This document shows positions 8,192 to 16,499 of a DNA stretch of 20,186 nt, one piece after another (within the stretch, counting starts at the first letter, position 1; each line of letters begins with the position of its first letter). The DNA is from a virus: IMG/VR virus record IMGVR_UViG_3300031232_000038, positions 1 to 20,186 of that record; one strand, written 5' to 3'. The translations under genes were made by a program, and so were the position numbers. The notes under the pieces are model-generated. The model searched no databases. It saw only the letters and a list, made by a program, of their open reading frames with translations, and had not been told where the DNA came from.

Positions 8192-9154
8192 TCAGTGCCT
8201 TGCGTTGGCTCGCTTCTCGCGTTCGCGTCGGTACTGAGCGTACTCATCCATGGACATCTCGTCCGGGGACTTGGACACACTCTCGGAACCTGACGTAACG
8301 GGTCGAATCGGTTTCGGCGCGGCTGATATAGGGGGCTTGGGCTGGGCTGGCTCGCGTAGCTTTGCCGAGATCAATCCAAGTTCCATGAGCTGTAGGGGCG
8401 GTGAGAGTTGCATGATGCGTGCAGCCTCATTCGGATTCTTGCCGAGGTAGTATTGAATGTCCGGCCCATCTGGTGCATTGATGATGGCGTGTGCCATTGG
8501 TATGGAGACCTGAACATCTGGCGTCTCAGCGACTTCAGCGAAGTCGGGGTACTTTTCCATGACCTTCGATTTCCTGCCTGTGTAGGCTTCACGCGCTGCC
8601 CTCTCGCCCGCCTCAATGGCATCCTGCTGGGCTTTCGCCTGCATCTCTGCCTGGGCACGCACGATCTCCCGCTTGGCTGTCCACGTTGCCTTTTCCTCGA
8701 CGTATGTTTCCATCGCCAAGTCATACGCATCGGGGTCGGGATAATCGTTCTTGGAGGGCTTGACCGGTACCGGGTCCGTCTCGACTGTCTCTGACCTGCG
8801 GTCGGCCTGCGGCTGTTCACCACGGGTCTCCAACAGGGCCAGCAATCGAAGCTTCTCGGCCTTTTCTGCCTCGTACTGAGACTTTGCTTCCTCTCGTTGC
8901 TTCACCAGCTCGTCTAGTCGTTTCTGAACACCTCGGGCCTTTTTAGGCTCGGTTGTCTCGGATGGACTCTCCGGGGACTCTGCCGACTCGTCCTCTGTTT
9001 TGCCTTCCGTTTCGGGGACTTCCTCGTCCTCTACAACGTCAGGCGCGGCAATAGAATCTGGTTTTGTCTCTATGACTGGCAGATCAGACGTAGATGACAA
9101 AGCCGGACCCTGCTGATCCAGTATGTCGATGACTTGTTCCTTGATGATGTCCAT
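8192..9154 (-). CDS. Capsid scaffolding protein, P22 gp8-like
   Basis: This is a 320-aa, highly charged and mostly helical protein. Residues 1-75 are very acidic and Ser/Thr/Pro-rich. Residues about 76-115 form a Lys/Glu coiled-coil segment (KRLDELVKQREEAKSQYEAE). A second helical stretch covers about 150-205 (REIVRAQAEMQAKAQQDA). The C-terminus is a short basic helix, DEYAQYRREREKRANARH, like the coat-binding helix-turn-helix of P22 scaffold. Scaffold copolymerises with coat into the procapsid and leaves before or during DNA packaging. The gene lies immediately before coat. AGGAG precedes ATG 9154, and its TAG overlaps the end of the repeat-protein gene. Confidence 0.86.
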   Translation of the reverse strand: MDIIKEQVIDILDQQGPALSSTSDLPVIETKPDSIAAPDVVEDEEVPETEGKTEDESAESPESPSETTEPKKARGVQKRLDELVKQREEAKSQYEAEKAEKLRLLALLETRGEQPQADRRSETVETDPVPVKPSKNDYPDPDAYDLAMETYVEEKATWTAKREIVRAQAEMQAKAQQDAIEAGERAAREAYTGRKSKVMEKYPDFAEVAETPDVQVSIPMAHAIINAPDGPDIQYYLGKNPNEAARIMQLSPPLQLMELGLISAKLREPAQPKPPISAAPKPIRPVTSGSESVSKSPDEMSMDEYAQYRREREKRANARH

Positions 9155-9163
9155 GTATGGCTC

Positions 9164-10621
9164 CTAAAGTAAGTGGGCTATGACCGCAATGATCTCTTCT
9201 TCTTCCTGCTGTTCCTCAACACGTCTGGCGACTTCCTGTTTCCACTCACGACGAGCATCAGCACGTACGACGCCAGAAACACGTTGAATAAGCTGCTCGA
9301 ACTCCTGCCGCAGTTCCTTGACCACTGGCGCAGGCTTGGGCAGCGTGAGGACGGCCTCGACAGCCTCCTCGATAATCTCCTCAATCTCGTCGCATTCCTC
9401 ATCATCACACCCGTACTCGTCACGATATCTCCACCAGAACGGACCACCACCGCGTGGCGGTGCTGGCTGATCTGCTGGTTGCTGCTGAGTTTCGAGAGTA
9501 AATGCAGGCTGGTCTGATCCTTCCGTGACGATCCAGTCCGCAGTGATGCCGTTGACCGCACTGAGCAACCAGACTGCGTTGTCCTGACCTTCACTTGCAT
9601 TCCATGTGAGCAGATCAGATGCAGTGATATTCCACGCGGGAACGTCCTGACCTTCTGTTGCTGCCCATGTGATGAGAGTGGGCGAGGTAGCGGTGAGCGT
9701 CCAGACCGGCAGATCCTGCGCTTCTGTGCTGTTCCAGGCTGCGTTGACTGATGCTTCGAGAGTCCACTGCGCATTGTCAGCGCCTTCCTGAGCATCGACT
9801 GTGACCGATACGCCATTGATGTGGATGAGCTGCCAGGCTGCGTTATCCTGTGCCTCTGTGCTGTCCCAAGTGACTGCATCACTGAGGTTGACTGTCCATG
9901 CTGGGACGTCTTGTCCTTCAGTTGCATTCCACGCAACACCAAGGGACAGATTCGCTGTCCATGCTGCGTTGTCGGCGCCTTCTGTTGCGTTCCAACTGAC
10001 TTGAACCGATGCTGCAAGGGTCCAGGCTGGTACGTCCTGACCTTCAGTCGAGTTCCATGCAACGGCATCGGACAGGTTGACAGTCCACGCAGGGACGTCA
10101 GCACCCTCTGTGCTGTTCCAAGTAACGTTGTCAGTGCTGGTAAGCGTCCAGGCCGGAACGTCTGCGCCTTCAGTCGCTGACCAGTTGACAGTGACCGTTG
10201 CGCCAGCAGTAACCGTGACTTGCCAGTTAGGCGTGTCCTGCCCTTCAGTGCTGTTCCAGGCGACTGGATCACTTGCATTGAGCGTGAATGCTGGGCTGTC
10301 TTGGCCCTCTGTGCTGTTCCAGGCAACGCCGAGCGAGAGGCTGGCAGTCCATGCGGGAACGTCCTGACCTTCGGTTGCGTTCCAGGTAACGTTGTCGCGT
10401 ACCGTGAGCGCGAATGCAGGGACATCAGCGCCCTCTGTTGCATTCCAGGTTGCGGTGACGGTTGCAGTCGAGACACTGACAGCCCACGCTGCATTATCTC
10501 CGCCCTCCGTAGCGTTCCATGTGATGGTCGGAGTCGTTGCACCGGCTGGAGGTTGCTCGAATAGACCAATCGAACCCGCTCCAATTGGTCCATATCCTAG
10601 ATTTGGGCCTGAGCGTGCCAT
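9164..10621 (-). CDS. Virion-operon protein with 16 tandem W-N-x-T-E-G-x-D repeats
   Basis: This is a 485-aa protein with three parts. Residues 1-32 are Gly/Pro-rich (GPNLGYGPIGAGSIG). Residues 33-378 consist of 16 repeats following W-N-[AS]-T-E-G-[QA]-D-x-P-A-W and then about nine beta-prone residues. Most successive Trp positions (59, 80, 101, 122; then 147, 168, 189, 210, 231, 252) are exactly 21 residues apart. Longer steps of 23-25 occur at a few places. Residues 383-485 have a Pro linker, GGGPFWWRYRDEYG, a very acidic segment with CDDEEC, and a charged helical tail that ends in EEQQEEEEIIAVIAHLL. No signal peptide or membrane segment is seen. It lies between the fibre-like gene and the scaffold gene. 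I infer a beta-rich fibre or decoration protein with a helical anchoring or multimerising tail. I do not recognise a characterised family. Confidence 0.85.
   Translation of the reverse strand: MARSGPNLGYGPIGAGSIGLFEQPPAGATTPTITWNATEGGDNAAWAVSVSTATVTATWNATEGADVPAFALTVRDNVTWNATEGQDVPAWTASLSLGVAWNSTEGQDSPAFTLNASDPVAWNSTEGQDTPNWQVTVTAGATVTVNWSATEGADVPAWTLTSTDNVTWNSTEGADVPAWTVNLSDAVAWNSTEGQDVPAWTLAASVQVSWNATEGADNAAWTANLSLGVAWNATEGQDVPAWTVNLSDAVTWDSTEAQDNAAWQLIHINGVSVTVDAQEGADNAQWTLEASVNAAWNSTEAQDLPVWTLTATSPTLITWAATEGQDVPAWNITASDLLTWNASEGQDNAVWLLSAVNGITADWIVTEGSDQPAFTLETQQQPADQPAPPRGGGPFWWRYRDEYGCDDEECDEIEEIIEEAVEAVLTLPKPAPVVKELRQEFEQLIQRVSGVVRADARREWKQEVARRVEEQQEEEEIIAVIAHLL
9488..10525 (-). repeat. 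Tandem 63-bp coding repeat array (16 units, partly diverged)
   Basis: The DNA coding the WNxTEGxD repeats is itself a recognisable tandem array with a 63-bp basic period and a few longer units. The most recurrent + strand core is the complement of TEGQD/VPAW (for example gggacgtcctgaccttc and close variants). Units are diverged, with no two neighbours obviously identical. This suggests an old array rather than a recent slippage product. Unit number could change by recombination. Confidence 0.85.
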
Positions 10622-10624
10622 TCA

Positions 10625-11839
10625 TCAGTTATCCGACTCTTGGTAAATACTGATGATGGTGAGCGACATAGCGGCGGTACTCACTGAGAACATGTTCTTC
10701 ACTGCTCTCCAGCTCAACAACGTGTCAGCACTGACCACCACCGATGATCCGCCTGAATACACTTTGGTCGTGTACGTATCCGTGTTGATGTTGTACAACG
10801 TCATCGCCAGCGTATTGCTGGACGTCGCTGGAGCGAACATCGTCAGCTCATAACCCTGATTCGTGGTCTGCGCAGGGAATGCAGCTCCAAGATTCAATGC
10901 TGGTCCTGTCGATGATCCATTGCAGAACATCTGCCAATTGGCAAATGAACTCATCTGCACAATGCCAAAGGTATTCACGAACGTCGTGTTACCGAAATTA
11001 GTTCCCAGAGTTGGTGCCAAATTCGTGCTGGACATTCCCACAAATGCAACGCCAGTGGACATTGGCGTCGTATTGCCGTCCTGTATGCCAAAACGAATAT
11101 CCACCCAGAATCCACCACTTCTTGAACCGTCACCCGTTGTCAACTGGCTCAGGTTCTGCACGATTGATACCTGACTGGATGCGGCCCCGGTCGTGCCAAA
11201 TCCAATACGACGCATCCTCGTGTAAATGTTCGTCGTTGCAGTCGCCTGACTGCTGACAGTTCCCGCCGTACCTGGCGCGACCATGCCGAACACGCCCGGC
11301 ACCACCGTGGAATCGCCACCAGGGTTATAGAAGCCGATCTTGTTCGTTGCCATGAACGGCTGCAGTCTGGATGTCAGTCCGGACGGGCCACGCGTTGCAA
11401 GAAATGCCCTGTTTGCAAGCTCAGTTATAAACACGGCAGTCGAATTGTTCCCTGGCGCCGATGGGAATCCACCCTCAAGGTTCGGGAAGATCAGATCATT
11501 GTCCACTGACCAGTAAGGAGTACGTGCTGCAATCTGGGACATGGCAACGTAGGTCGTACCTGCCGGGAAGTTGACCGCTGCATTGCTGCTGCTGCTCTCA
11601 TAGACGGTCGTGCGCGTGACAGTGCTGTTCCCGTACGTGCCCATCCCTGACTCCCAGTCACCGCTGGGAACCCCGTTTGCATCCACTTGCCAGACAGAGT
11701 ACGGGAAGGTATCGGTGCTGGCACACACTGACGAGAACTTGCGGAAGCCCGCTATCCCCGTAGTTCCAAGCAGAGTGAGGACACCTGTCCCAGCAGTGGT
11801 ACAGATTTCCATCACCCGGTCATGAAACTGCTCAGCCAT
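10625..11839 (-). CDS. Tail-fibre-like virion protein with putative C-terminal receptor-binding domain
   Basis: This is a 404-aa protein. Residues 1-107 match a recurring phage fibre/appendage N-terminal pattern: DRVMEICTTAGTGVLTLLG, FSSVCASTDTFPYSVW, the GxGTYGNSTVTRTTVYESS block, and FPAGTTYVAMSQIAAR. Comparable modules attach fibres or spikes to the virion. The remaining approximately 295 residues are rich in Ser, Thr, Gly and Phe and strongly beta-strand prone. They include RSGGFWVDIRFGIQD and a C-terminal SWRAVKNMFSVSTAAM segment, suggesting a lectin-like sandwich. No endosialidase, pectate-lyase or chaperone motif is obvious. ATG 11839 directly abuts the TAA of the 132-aa gene. The stop lies three bases before the repeat-protein ATG. 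Fibre identity is likely; the target receptor is unknown. Confidence 0.7.
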   Translation of the reverse strand: MAEQFHDRVMEICTTAGTGVLTLLGTTGIAGFRKFSSVCASTDTFPYSVWQVDANGVPSGDWESGMGTYGNSTVTRTTVYESSSSNAAVNFPAGTTYVAMSQIAARTPYWSVDNDLIFPNLEGGFPSAPGNNSTAVFITELANRAFLATRGPSGLTSRLQPFMATNKIGFYNPGGDSTVVPGVFGMVAPGTAGTVSSQATATTNIYTRMRRIGFGTTGAASSQVSIVQNLSQLTTGDGSRSGGFWVDIRFGIQDGNTTPMSTGVAFVGMSSTNLAPTLGTNFGNTTFVNTFGIVQMSSFANWQMFCNGSSTGPALNLGAAFPAQTTNQGYELTMFAPATSSNTLAMTLYNINTDTYTTKVYSGGSSVVVSADTLLSWRAVKNMFSVSTAAMSLTIISIYQESDN

Positions 11840-12238
11840 TTACGGATTGCCTTCTGTGATCTTGGCCGAGGTGATCGTGACCGTCACGCCCGAGGTAAGG
11901 ACGTTAGTGTTCAGGATGAAATCAGCCGCTGCTGTGGACACCGAATAATCAGCGATGAAAGTTCCTGAGCTGGTCTGATGTCTCGCCCATGTCGCAGTCG
12001 AGCTGAACACGGCAGTCGTGGTCCACACAGCAGGAGAGGTGCTGTTGACCAGCAGAATCGCTGACGTGGCTGGCTGGGCGAACGTGCTGGACATCTGGAA
12101 CGATGCCAGCACAACGGTCGAGGTTCCGCCCGTTGCCGGTCTTGTCCCTGCGTAGATGGTAACGAGTGAGAGCGCACCGGATGTGTTCGTGATCCGGTCC
12201 ATGCGTTCGTTTCTGAGTGCTACGGCATACCCTGGCAT
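11840..12238 (-). CDS. Small beta-rich virion structural protein, unknown function
   Basis: This is a 132-aa protein, starting at ATG 12238 with TAGGAG upstream (the TAG is the portal stop). It contains AVALRNERMDRITNTSGALS, then IYAGTRPATGGTSTVVLASF and a C-terminal TSGVTVTITSAKITEGNP. An ALRN.RLD.I...G....IY.GTRPATGGT...L pattern ending in ...SAxITEGN is shared by many small phage proteins encoded with head or tail structural genes. I know no assigned biochemical function for them. Strand-rich composition and position between portal and the fibre-like gene suggest a virion component, perhaps a decoration or neck protein. Confidence 0.68.
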   Translation of the reverse strand: MPGYAVALRNERMDRITNTSGALSLVTIYAGTRPATGGTSTVVLASFQMSSTFAQPATSAILLVNSTSPAVWTTTAVFSSTATWARHQTSSGTFIADYSVSTAAADFILNTNVLTSGVTVTITSAKITEGNP

Positions 12239-12250
12239 GATGATTTACTC

Positions 12251-14605
12251 CTAAGTTGACGCCTTGACGACAGTCGGCGGTCCAATATCTTCGGCGGTGT
12301 AACTGCCGTCCTTGCCCTTGGTGATCTTCTTCTTGCCGGATGGCATGTGAATGTTGATCACTGGAGGTGTAACGGGCTTCTGCGCCTCCTTTTCCTTCTC
12401 TTTCTTGGCTTCCTCGCGTGACTTCTCATCACGCTCCATGGCCTTCATATCCAGTTCCAGCAGCTTTATGTGCTGATCTGCGGCAATCTTCTCCAGCTTG
12501 GCCTGGAAGTCGAGCAAGGTCTTCATGACTGCGTTGTTACCCTTGCTGCCATCATCAGCCTTGCCCTCGATGGCGGCCAGCTTGGTCATTACATCAGCCT
12601 GAATCTTCGCCATCTTGGCTTCGAAGTCCTTGCCGATGGCCTCACGCTCGTTCAGGACTGCCGCACGCTCGATATCGCGGTCTTTTTCCTTGTCGCCCAG
12701 CAACTGCACAGCCTGATCATGTTCCTGCTTGAGCTGCTGCATCTGCTGCATCAGGCTGGATACCAGTGCCTTGGCCTCTGGCGGCAACTGTTCGATCTTC
12801 TTGTCGAGCAGATGGGGCGGGAGCATGGATGCCAAGCGGCTGGCAATCTCATCAGCACCAGGCCAGTCCATGTTCTTGGCTATCAGGTCACTGATCAACG
12901 GGCCAGACTGGGGCACGAAGCGCATGAACTGGAGCATGCTGTCAGCAGCCTCGGCCCGTTTCGTGGCAAAACTGGGACCGACAGTGACAGTCACGTCATA
13001 GTCGCCCAGCTTCGGGTTATAGATGTGCTGCACACGCCCATCCATGCCTGTACCCTTGCTGTGTGGCGTGCCCTGCTGCGGATCAACCTTGACACGCTCT
13101 TCGCTGTCATCCTCGCGCAGGATGGTCAGCACACGAGGCGTGTCGTATATCTTGGGGATCAGGTCAATCAGTATCTTTCCAGTGTACTTGAGCGATCTCG
13201 ACAGGTTGTCAACGTAGTGGAAGTTCCCCAGATCCCCGATCTGCTTGAGTTCGCGCAGAGCTTTGCCACTCTCGTCGTACGTCCTTTCCTGGTGCGTAGC
13301 ATCAAAGCGTATTCCCGTGACTGCCTGCATGTCTTGGGCAGCCGATATCTTGGCTTGTACAACACCTGTAGGAGGCCCCGCGAACTGCTGTCTTTGGGGA
13401 GGAGGCGCAGGCTTACCAGCAAGATTGACTCCTTTGTAAAGTAGGTACGGCAGTGACTTGTTGTTGGCTTCCTTCCAGCGTTGCTCGTGGCCCTCGATCT
13501 GTCCCTCTTCCATCAGCCACGGGGCTTTAGGCGCCAGTGCGATCAGTTCAGTCTCGGATGTGCACCAGAAGTTGTACATGCGCTGCGGGTCTTTGGCTGG
13601 CCTGACCAGTCCCATGAGCTTGGTCTTGCCCTCGATGTCCAGCATCTCGCCGACAACCTTGATCACAGGGATGTATTTCCCGGCCCATTCGTTCTCTTCT
13701 AGGACTTCTTTGCTGGTGATCTTGCACCACTTGATCTTCTTGCAATGGACTTCACGCGACTCCACCACGCTATCAGGATTACCAGCGATCGAAGTCTGAA
13801 TGCTCTCAGAAAGCTCATCACGCCACCCTATGTGACCGTTATCCAGCTTGACCAGCTCACGCATTTCCGTGTCGGTGTAGTAATACTCAGCCACCCTGAC
13901 GTGCGATGACGTTGACCATGTTTTGTACTCATCACCCGGTCCACCCTCCTCCCACGGCCAGCTATCAGCATGGGGAAACTCGTCCTCGAACTCCTCGCGT
14001 ACCATCTGGGTTGTGATGAAACACCACTTGGCGTCAGATCCGTCCGGCATCTTGCTGTCAGGGTCCATGTAGACCGTGAACGGGTTCTCGATGGACTTGA
14101 CCTTGATCACCTGGTCAAAGGTATCTTCGTCCTCGTACTCAGTCAGGATGCGCCAGTATCCCCATCCCATCGTGCAGGCAGACTCGAACCCAACGTCATA
14201 GGCGATGTCTGCATTGCTGGTGCGCTCGATCTGCCTTATCAGGCCCTTGAGCATCTTGGCTGTGTCAGGGTCTGACTTATCTCCCACTGGGCTGACCTTG
14301 ATGGCTGGACGGTTCTGGCGCTGGTCATTCACTATCTGATGCACGAAGGTGCCAATCTTGTTGATGGTCAGGCAGGGTCGTTTCTCGATGGTCCTTTGCG
14401 CCTTGATCTGCTCGGGCCACTGGTCTCCGGCGCGGAACTTGAGGTCGTCGATCGCTTCCATGCGGTTCTTTGCTTCGGCAGACTCAACCTTCGCGAATCG
14501 TTTAACCGCTTTGTGGATGAACTCAGAATCATCTCTCTTCTTAGCCTTGCTTCCCTTTTGTTCATCCGTCGGTTCCCGAGCGGTTGATGCTGTGTACTCA
14601 GCCAA
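12251..14605 (-). CDS. Portal protein, P22 gp1 family
   Basis: This is a 784-aa protein (P22 gp1 is 725 aa). Family-type blocks are RPCLTINKIGTFVHQIVNDQ at 76-95, followed by RQNRPAIKVSPVGD, then GWGYWRILTEYEDEDTFD at 147-164 and NPFTVYMDPDS. The C-terminal third (roughly 600-750) is a long Gln/Lys/Glu-rich helix with coiled-coil character, as in the P22 portal barrel. It ends in a basic segment (SGKKKITKGKDGSY). Twelve copies form the DNA entry channel and packaging-motor docking site. The start is TTG at 14605, five bases after GAGGTG and overlapping the previous gene by eight bases. No ATG occurs before residue 49, which would remove conserved N-terminal sequence, so TTG is preferred. Confidence 0.92.
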   Translation of the reverse strand: MAEYTASTAREPTDEQKGSKAKKRDDSEFIHKAVKRFAKVESAEAKNRMEAIDDLKFRAGDQWPEQIKAQRTIEKRPCLTINKIGTFVHQIVNDQRQNRPAIKVSPVGDKSDPDTAKMLKGLIRQIERTSNADIAYDVGFESACTMGWGYWRILTEYEDEDTFDQVIKVKSIENPFTVYMDPDSKMPDGSDAKWCFITTQMVREEFEDEFPHADSWPWEEGGPGDEYKTWSTSSHVRVAEYYYTDTEMRELVKLDNGHIGWRDELSESIQTSIAGNPDSVVESREVHCKKIKWCKITSKEVLEENEWAGKYIPVIKVVGEMLDIEGKTKLMGLVRPAKDPQRMYNFWCTSETELIALAPKAPWLMEEGQIEGHEQRWKEANNKSLPYLLYKGVNLAGKPAPPPQRQQFAGPPTGVVQAKISAAQDMQAVTGIRFDATHQERTYDESGKALRELKQIGDLGNFHYVDNLSRSLKYTGKILIDLIPKIYDTPRVLTILREDDSEERVKVDPQQGTPHSKGTGMDGRVQHIYNPKLGDYDVTVTVGPSFATKRAEAADSMLQFMRFVPQSGPLISDLIAKNMDWPGADEIASRLASMLPPHLLDKKIEQLPPEAKALVSSLMQQMQQLKQEHDQAVQLLGDKEKDRDIERAAVLNEREAIGKDFEAKMAKIQADVMTKLAAIEGKADDGSKGNNAVMKTLLDFQAKLEKIAADQHIKLLELDMKAMERDEKSREEAKKEKEKEAQKPVTPPVINIHMPSGKKKITKGKDGSYTAEDIGPPTVVKAST

Positions 14606-14825
14606 TTGTCACCTCATGCGGAGGCATACGCTGGCTCATGCAGCCCAGCACGTAGTCCTTGAATGCTTCCCTGCGCGTGCGCAGCTTGGACGCTGGGCCT
14701 GATCCTGGCACTCGTGCGCTGTACGAGCCTTCGGGCGTCGTAGCCATCAACGTGATCACAGGTTCATCCTCCCAGACGTCATATTCCTCGTACTCAAGGA
14801 ACCGCACATGGAATGTTTCGATCAT
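14598..14825 (-). CDS. Hypothetical small protein between terminase and portal
   Basis: This is a 75-aa acidic-then-basic protein with no family I can name. ATG 14825 overlaps the large-terminase TGA (ATGA). A GTG at 14834 would add three residues but is not coupled, so the ATG is preferred. The N-terminal half is rich in aromatic and acidic residues (FHVRFLEYEEYDVWEDEP). The middle reads TPEGSYSARVPGSGPASKLR, and the C-terminal part is likely helical (RREAFKDYVLGCMSQ). It is embedded in an overlapping terminase-portal cluster, so a role in packaging or portal assembly is possible. This is positional inference only. Confidence 0.6.
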   Translation of the reverse strand: MIETFHVRFLEYEEYDVWEDEPVITLMATTPEGSYSARVPGSGPASKLRTRREAFKDYVLGCMSQRMPPHEVTIG

Positions 14826-16141
14826 CCCATCCACAGTGCGGACTCCTCTGATTTGCTGTAGCTGATGATGCGTACCTGTTCCTTGGCTACCCTTGGCTTG
14901 GCAAACTTGTGCCCGACAGCCAGTTGCATGAATGCATCAGCACCGTTCGATGCCCAGTCGTGGTACGGCTCATCACTGAATGCTTTGCGCTTGTCATTCC
15001 ACTCGTAGTGATAGCTGACCAGCGCATCCCGGCCACGCTCGGTCTTCTTGCGGTCGAAGTAGCACCTGGCAATGAATGACCGGCCAGCGTTGATCTGGCT
15101 CTGCTTGTCCAGCTTCTCGGTGATGCGGAACTGCAACCCGAGCTGTGCAGCCACATCACGCGTGGACTTGCCACCCGCAGCAAACTGATGCGCTTCCAGG
15201 TCATGCGGTCCATTGTGAGTGCCCCACACATAGGGCATGTTCTGCAGGTGCTTGACGTAGTGATCAATGCCCACGCCTGCGCCCGAGTTCTCGTAATAGT
15301 CGATCACATGAATCTCACGCCCGATGGTCTGCGTGAACCAGATGGCGGTCGGATCACCAGTGCCAATATCCCACCAGGTATCGACAGGCATGTCAGGCTG
15401 CCATGGGACGCCACATACTCGACCATCGTTGTCAGCATCCTGCATGGCCTTGCCGAACACTGAGCCAGACTGCACGCCCATGAACGAGCAATAGAACTCC
15501 TGCTGAATCATATCCTCGGTCATGCCTGAATTGCGCTCAGCCTCGATGTCTGCATCGGTCAGGACCTTGGTATCGTTGATCGTCAGCACCTCAGCGAACC
15601 AGTCAGGATTGTTCTTGGCCATCTCGTACAACGTGTAGCCGTGATTCTTGCCGCGTGGCGTGTAATCGAAGATGGCCCAGCCGCCGTTCTCACGCAGGAT
15701 CGGGCGGATGTAGTCCCACGCTGCAGGGTCTTGCAGTGAATACTCTCTGAACACATTCCCAATGGGATTCGTGCCCATGATCGAATCGTAATTGTCCGTA
15801 CCCACCAGCTGGAAGGCTGAACCGTTGACCAGCTCGATGCGCAGGTCTGACTCGTTCTTTTTCTTGATGATCTCTTTCGGAAAGTGATCCATGAACCTGA
15901 AGCCTGATCCGTCCCGGCCATCCCACAAAACACGCTTGGCCTGGGCAAAGGTGGGGAACAGGTAGAAATACGTTCCCACGCGCCTGAAAGCTTCCTTGGC
16001 GCAGTAGTTCACGAATGTCTTTTCCTTGCCAGCCCGGCGGTGCCAGACCGTGACAGCACGTTTGCAGCCGTTGTCTAGGGCTTTCAGGACAGGGAGCTGG
16101 TAGAAGCGTGGCTCGAAATTATGTGGAAGTAGGACTTCCAT
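14822..16141 (-). CDS. Terminase large subunit (packaging ATPase/nuclease)
   Basis: This is a 439-aa protein. The N-terminal ATPase has a Walker A-like VWHRRAGKEKT at 32-42, a region GNVFREYSLQDP at 128-139 that holds the candidate Walker B/catalytic acidic residues, and the motor motif IFDYTPRGKNHGY at 157-169. The C-terminal nuclease has acidic residues at WWDIGTGDPTA (256-266), HVIDYYEN (278-285) and DWASNGADAF (395-404). This is the usual three-site RNase H-like pattern. It cuts concatemeric DNA and pumps it into the procapsid. ATG 16141 lies inside the small-terminase gene (23-base overlap). The TGA overlaps the next ATG. Confidence 0.94.
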   Translation of the reverse strand: MEVLLPHNFEPRFYQLPVLKALDNGCKRAVTVWHRRAGKEKTFVNYCAKEAFRRVGTYFYLFPTFAQAKRVLWDGRDGSGFRFMDHFPKEIIKKKNESDLRIELVNGSAFQLVGTDNYDSIMGTNPIGNVFREYSLQDPAAWDYIRPILRENGGWAIFDYTPRGKNHGYTLYEMAKNNPDWFAEVLTINDTKVLTDADIEAERNSGMTEDMIQQEFYCSFMGVQSGSVFGKAMQDADNDGRVCGVPWQPDMPVDTWWDIGTGDPTAIWFTQTIGREIHVIDYYENSGAGVGIDHYVKHLQNMPYVWGTHNGPHDLEAHQFAAGGKSTRDVAAQLGLQFRITEKLDKQSQINAGRSFIARCYFDRKKTERGRDALVSYHYEWNDKRKAFSDEPYHDWASNGADAFMQLAVGHKFAKPRVAKEQVRIISYSKSEESALWMG

Positions 16142-16496
16142 AGTTGACCACGCTGACTGTTACATCGCCGCTATGCTCAACGTCGAGCTTGTCACCGTAA
16201 CGCTTGGGTCGTAGCTTGGCAGCAATCCACTTACGGGAATCTACCCTGACCCTACGGCTGTTTGCGTCCTCAGTCACATCATCCGAGATTTCGACAATCT
16301 CGTCAGCGAATGAGTCCGCCTGAATTTCGCGCGCGTGCGCGTATTGTTTTTGGAATTCCGCGTTCTGCCCCAGCCACTTGCAGATGGTTGATGCGCTTGG
16401 CATGTGCGGTGAATCACAGACCTTGCGCAGACTCTCCCCGGTGGCTATGCGCTCGCATACCTCATCGGCAATGGCTTGGCTGAATTCCAGTGCCAC
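16119..16496 (-). CDS. Terminase small subunit (Sf6 gp1-like)
   Basis: This is a 125-aa protein with an N-terminal helix-turn-helix (residues about 8-45: IADEVCERIATGESLRKVCD, then MPSASTICKWLG). A helical oligomerisation core follows (FQKQYAHAREIQADSFADEI), then RVDSRKWIAAKLRPKRYGDK, which matches the Sf6/P22-type small-terminase signature. It recognises the packaging site and stimulates the large subunit. The start is GTG at 16496 behind GGGGATGAG, four bases before the end of the upstream gene's stop. No ATG is available before the HTH. Confidence 0.88.
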   Translation of the reverse strand: MALEFSQAIADEVCERIATGESLRKVCDSPHMPSASTICKWLGQNAEFQKQYAHAREIQADSFADEIVEISDDVTEDANSRRVRVDSRKWIAAKLRPKRYGDKLDVEHSGDVTVSVVNYGSPTST

Positions 16497-16499
16497 GAC

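Noticed and set aside
9178-10593. A 471-codon frame in another reading frame of the repeat gene
   Set aside because: It is an artefact of the 63-bp repeats, which keep alternative frames open. It is rich in Arg/Gln/Ser with no motif, and the WNxTEG frame has the coherent protein pattern and the coupled start.
12470-13444. A 324-codon + strand frame opposite the portal gene
   Set aside because: It is antisense to a well-supported portal gene, its composition is Leu/Cys-rich, and it has no ribosome site.
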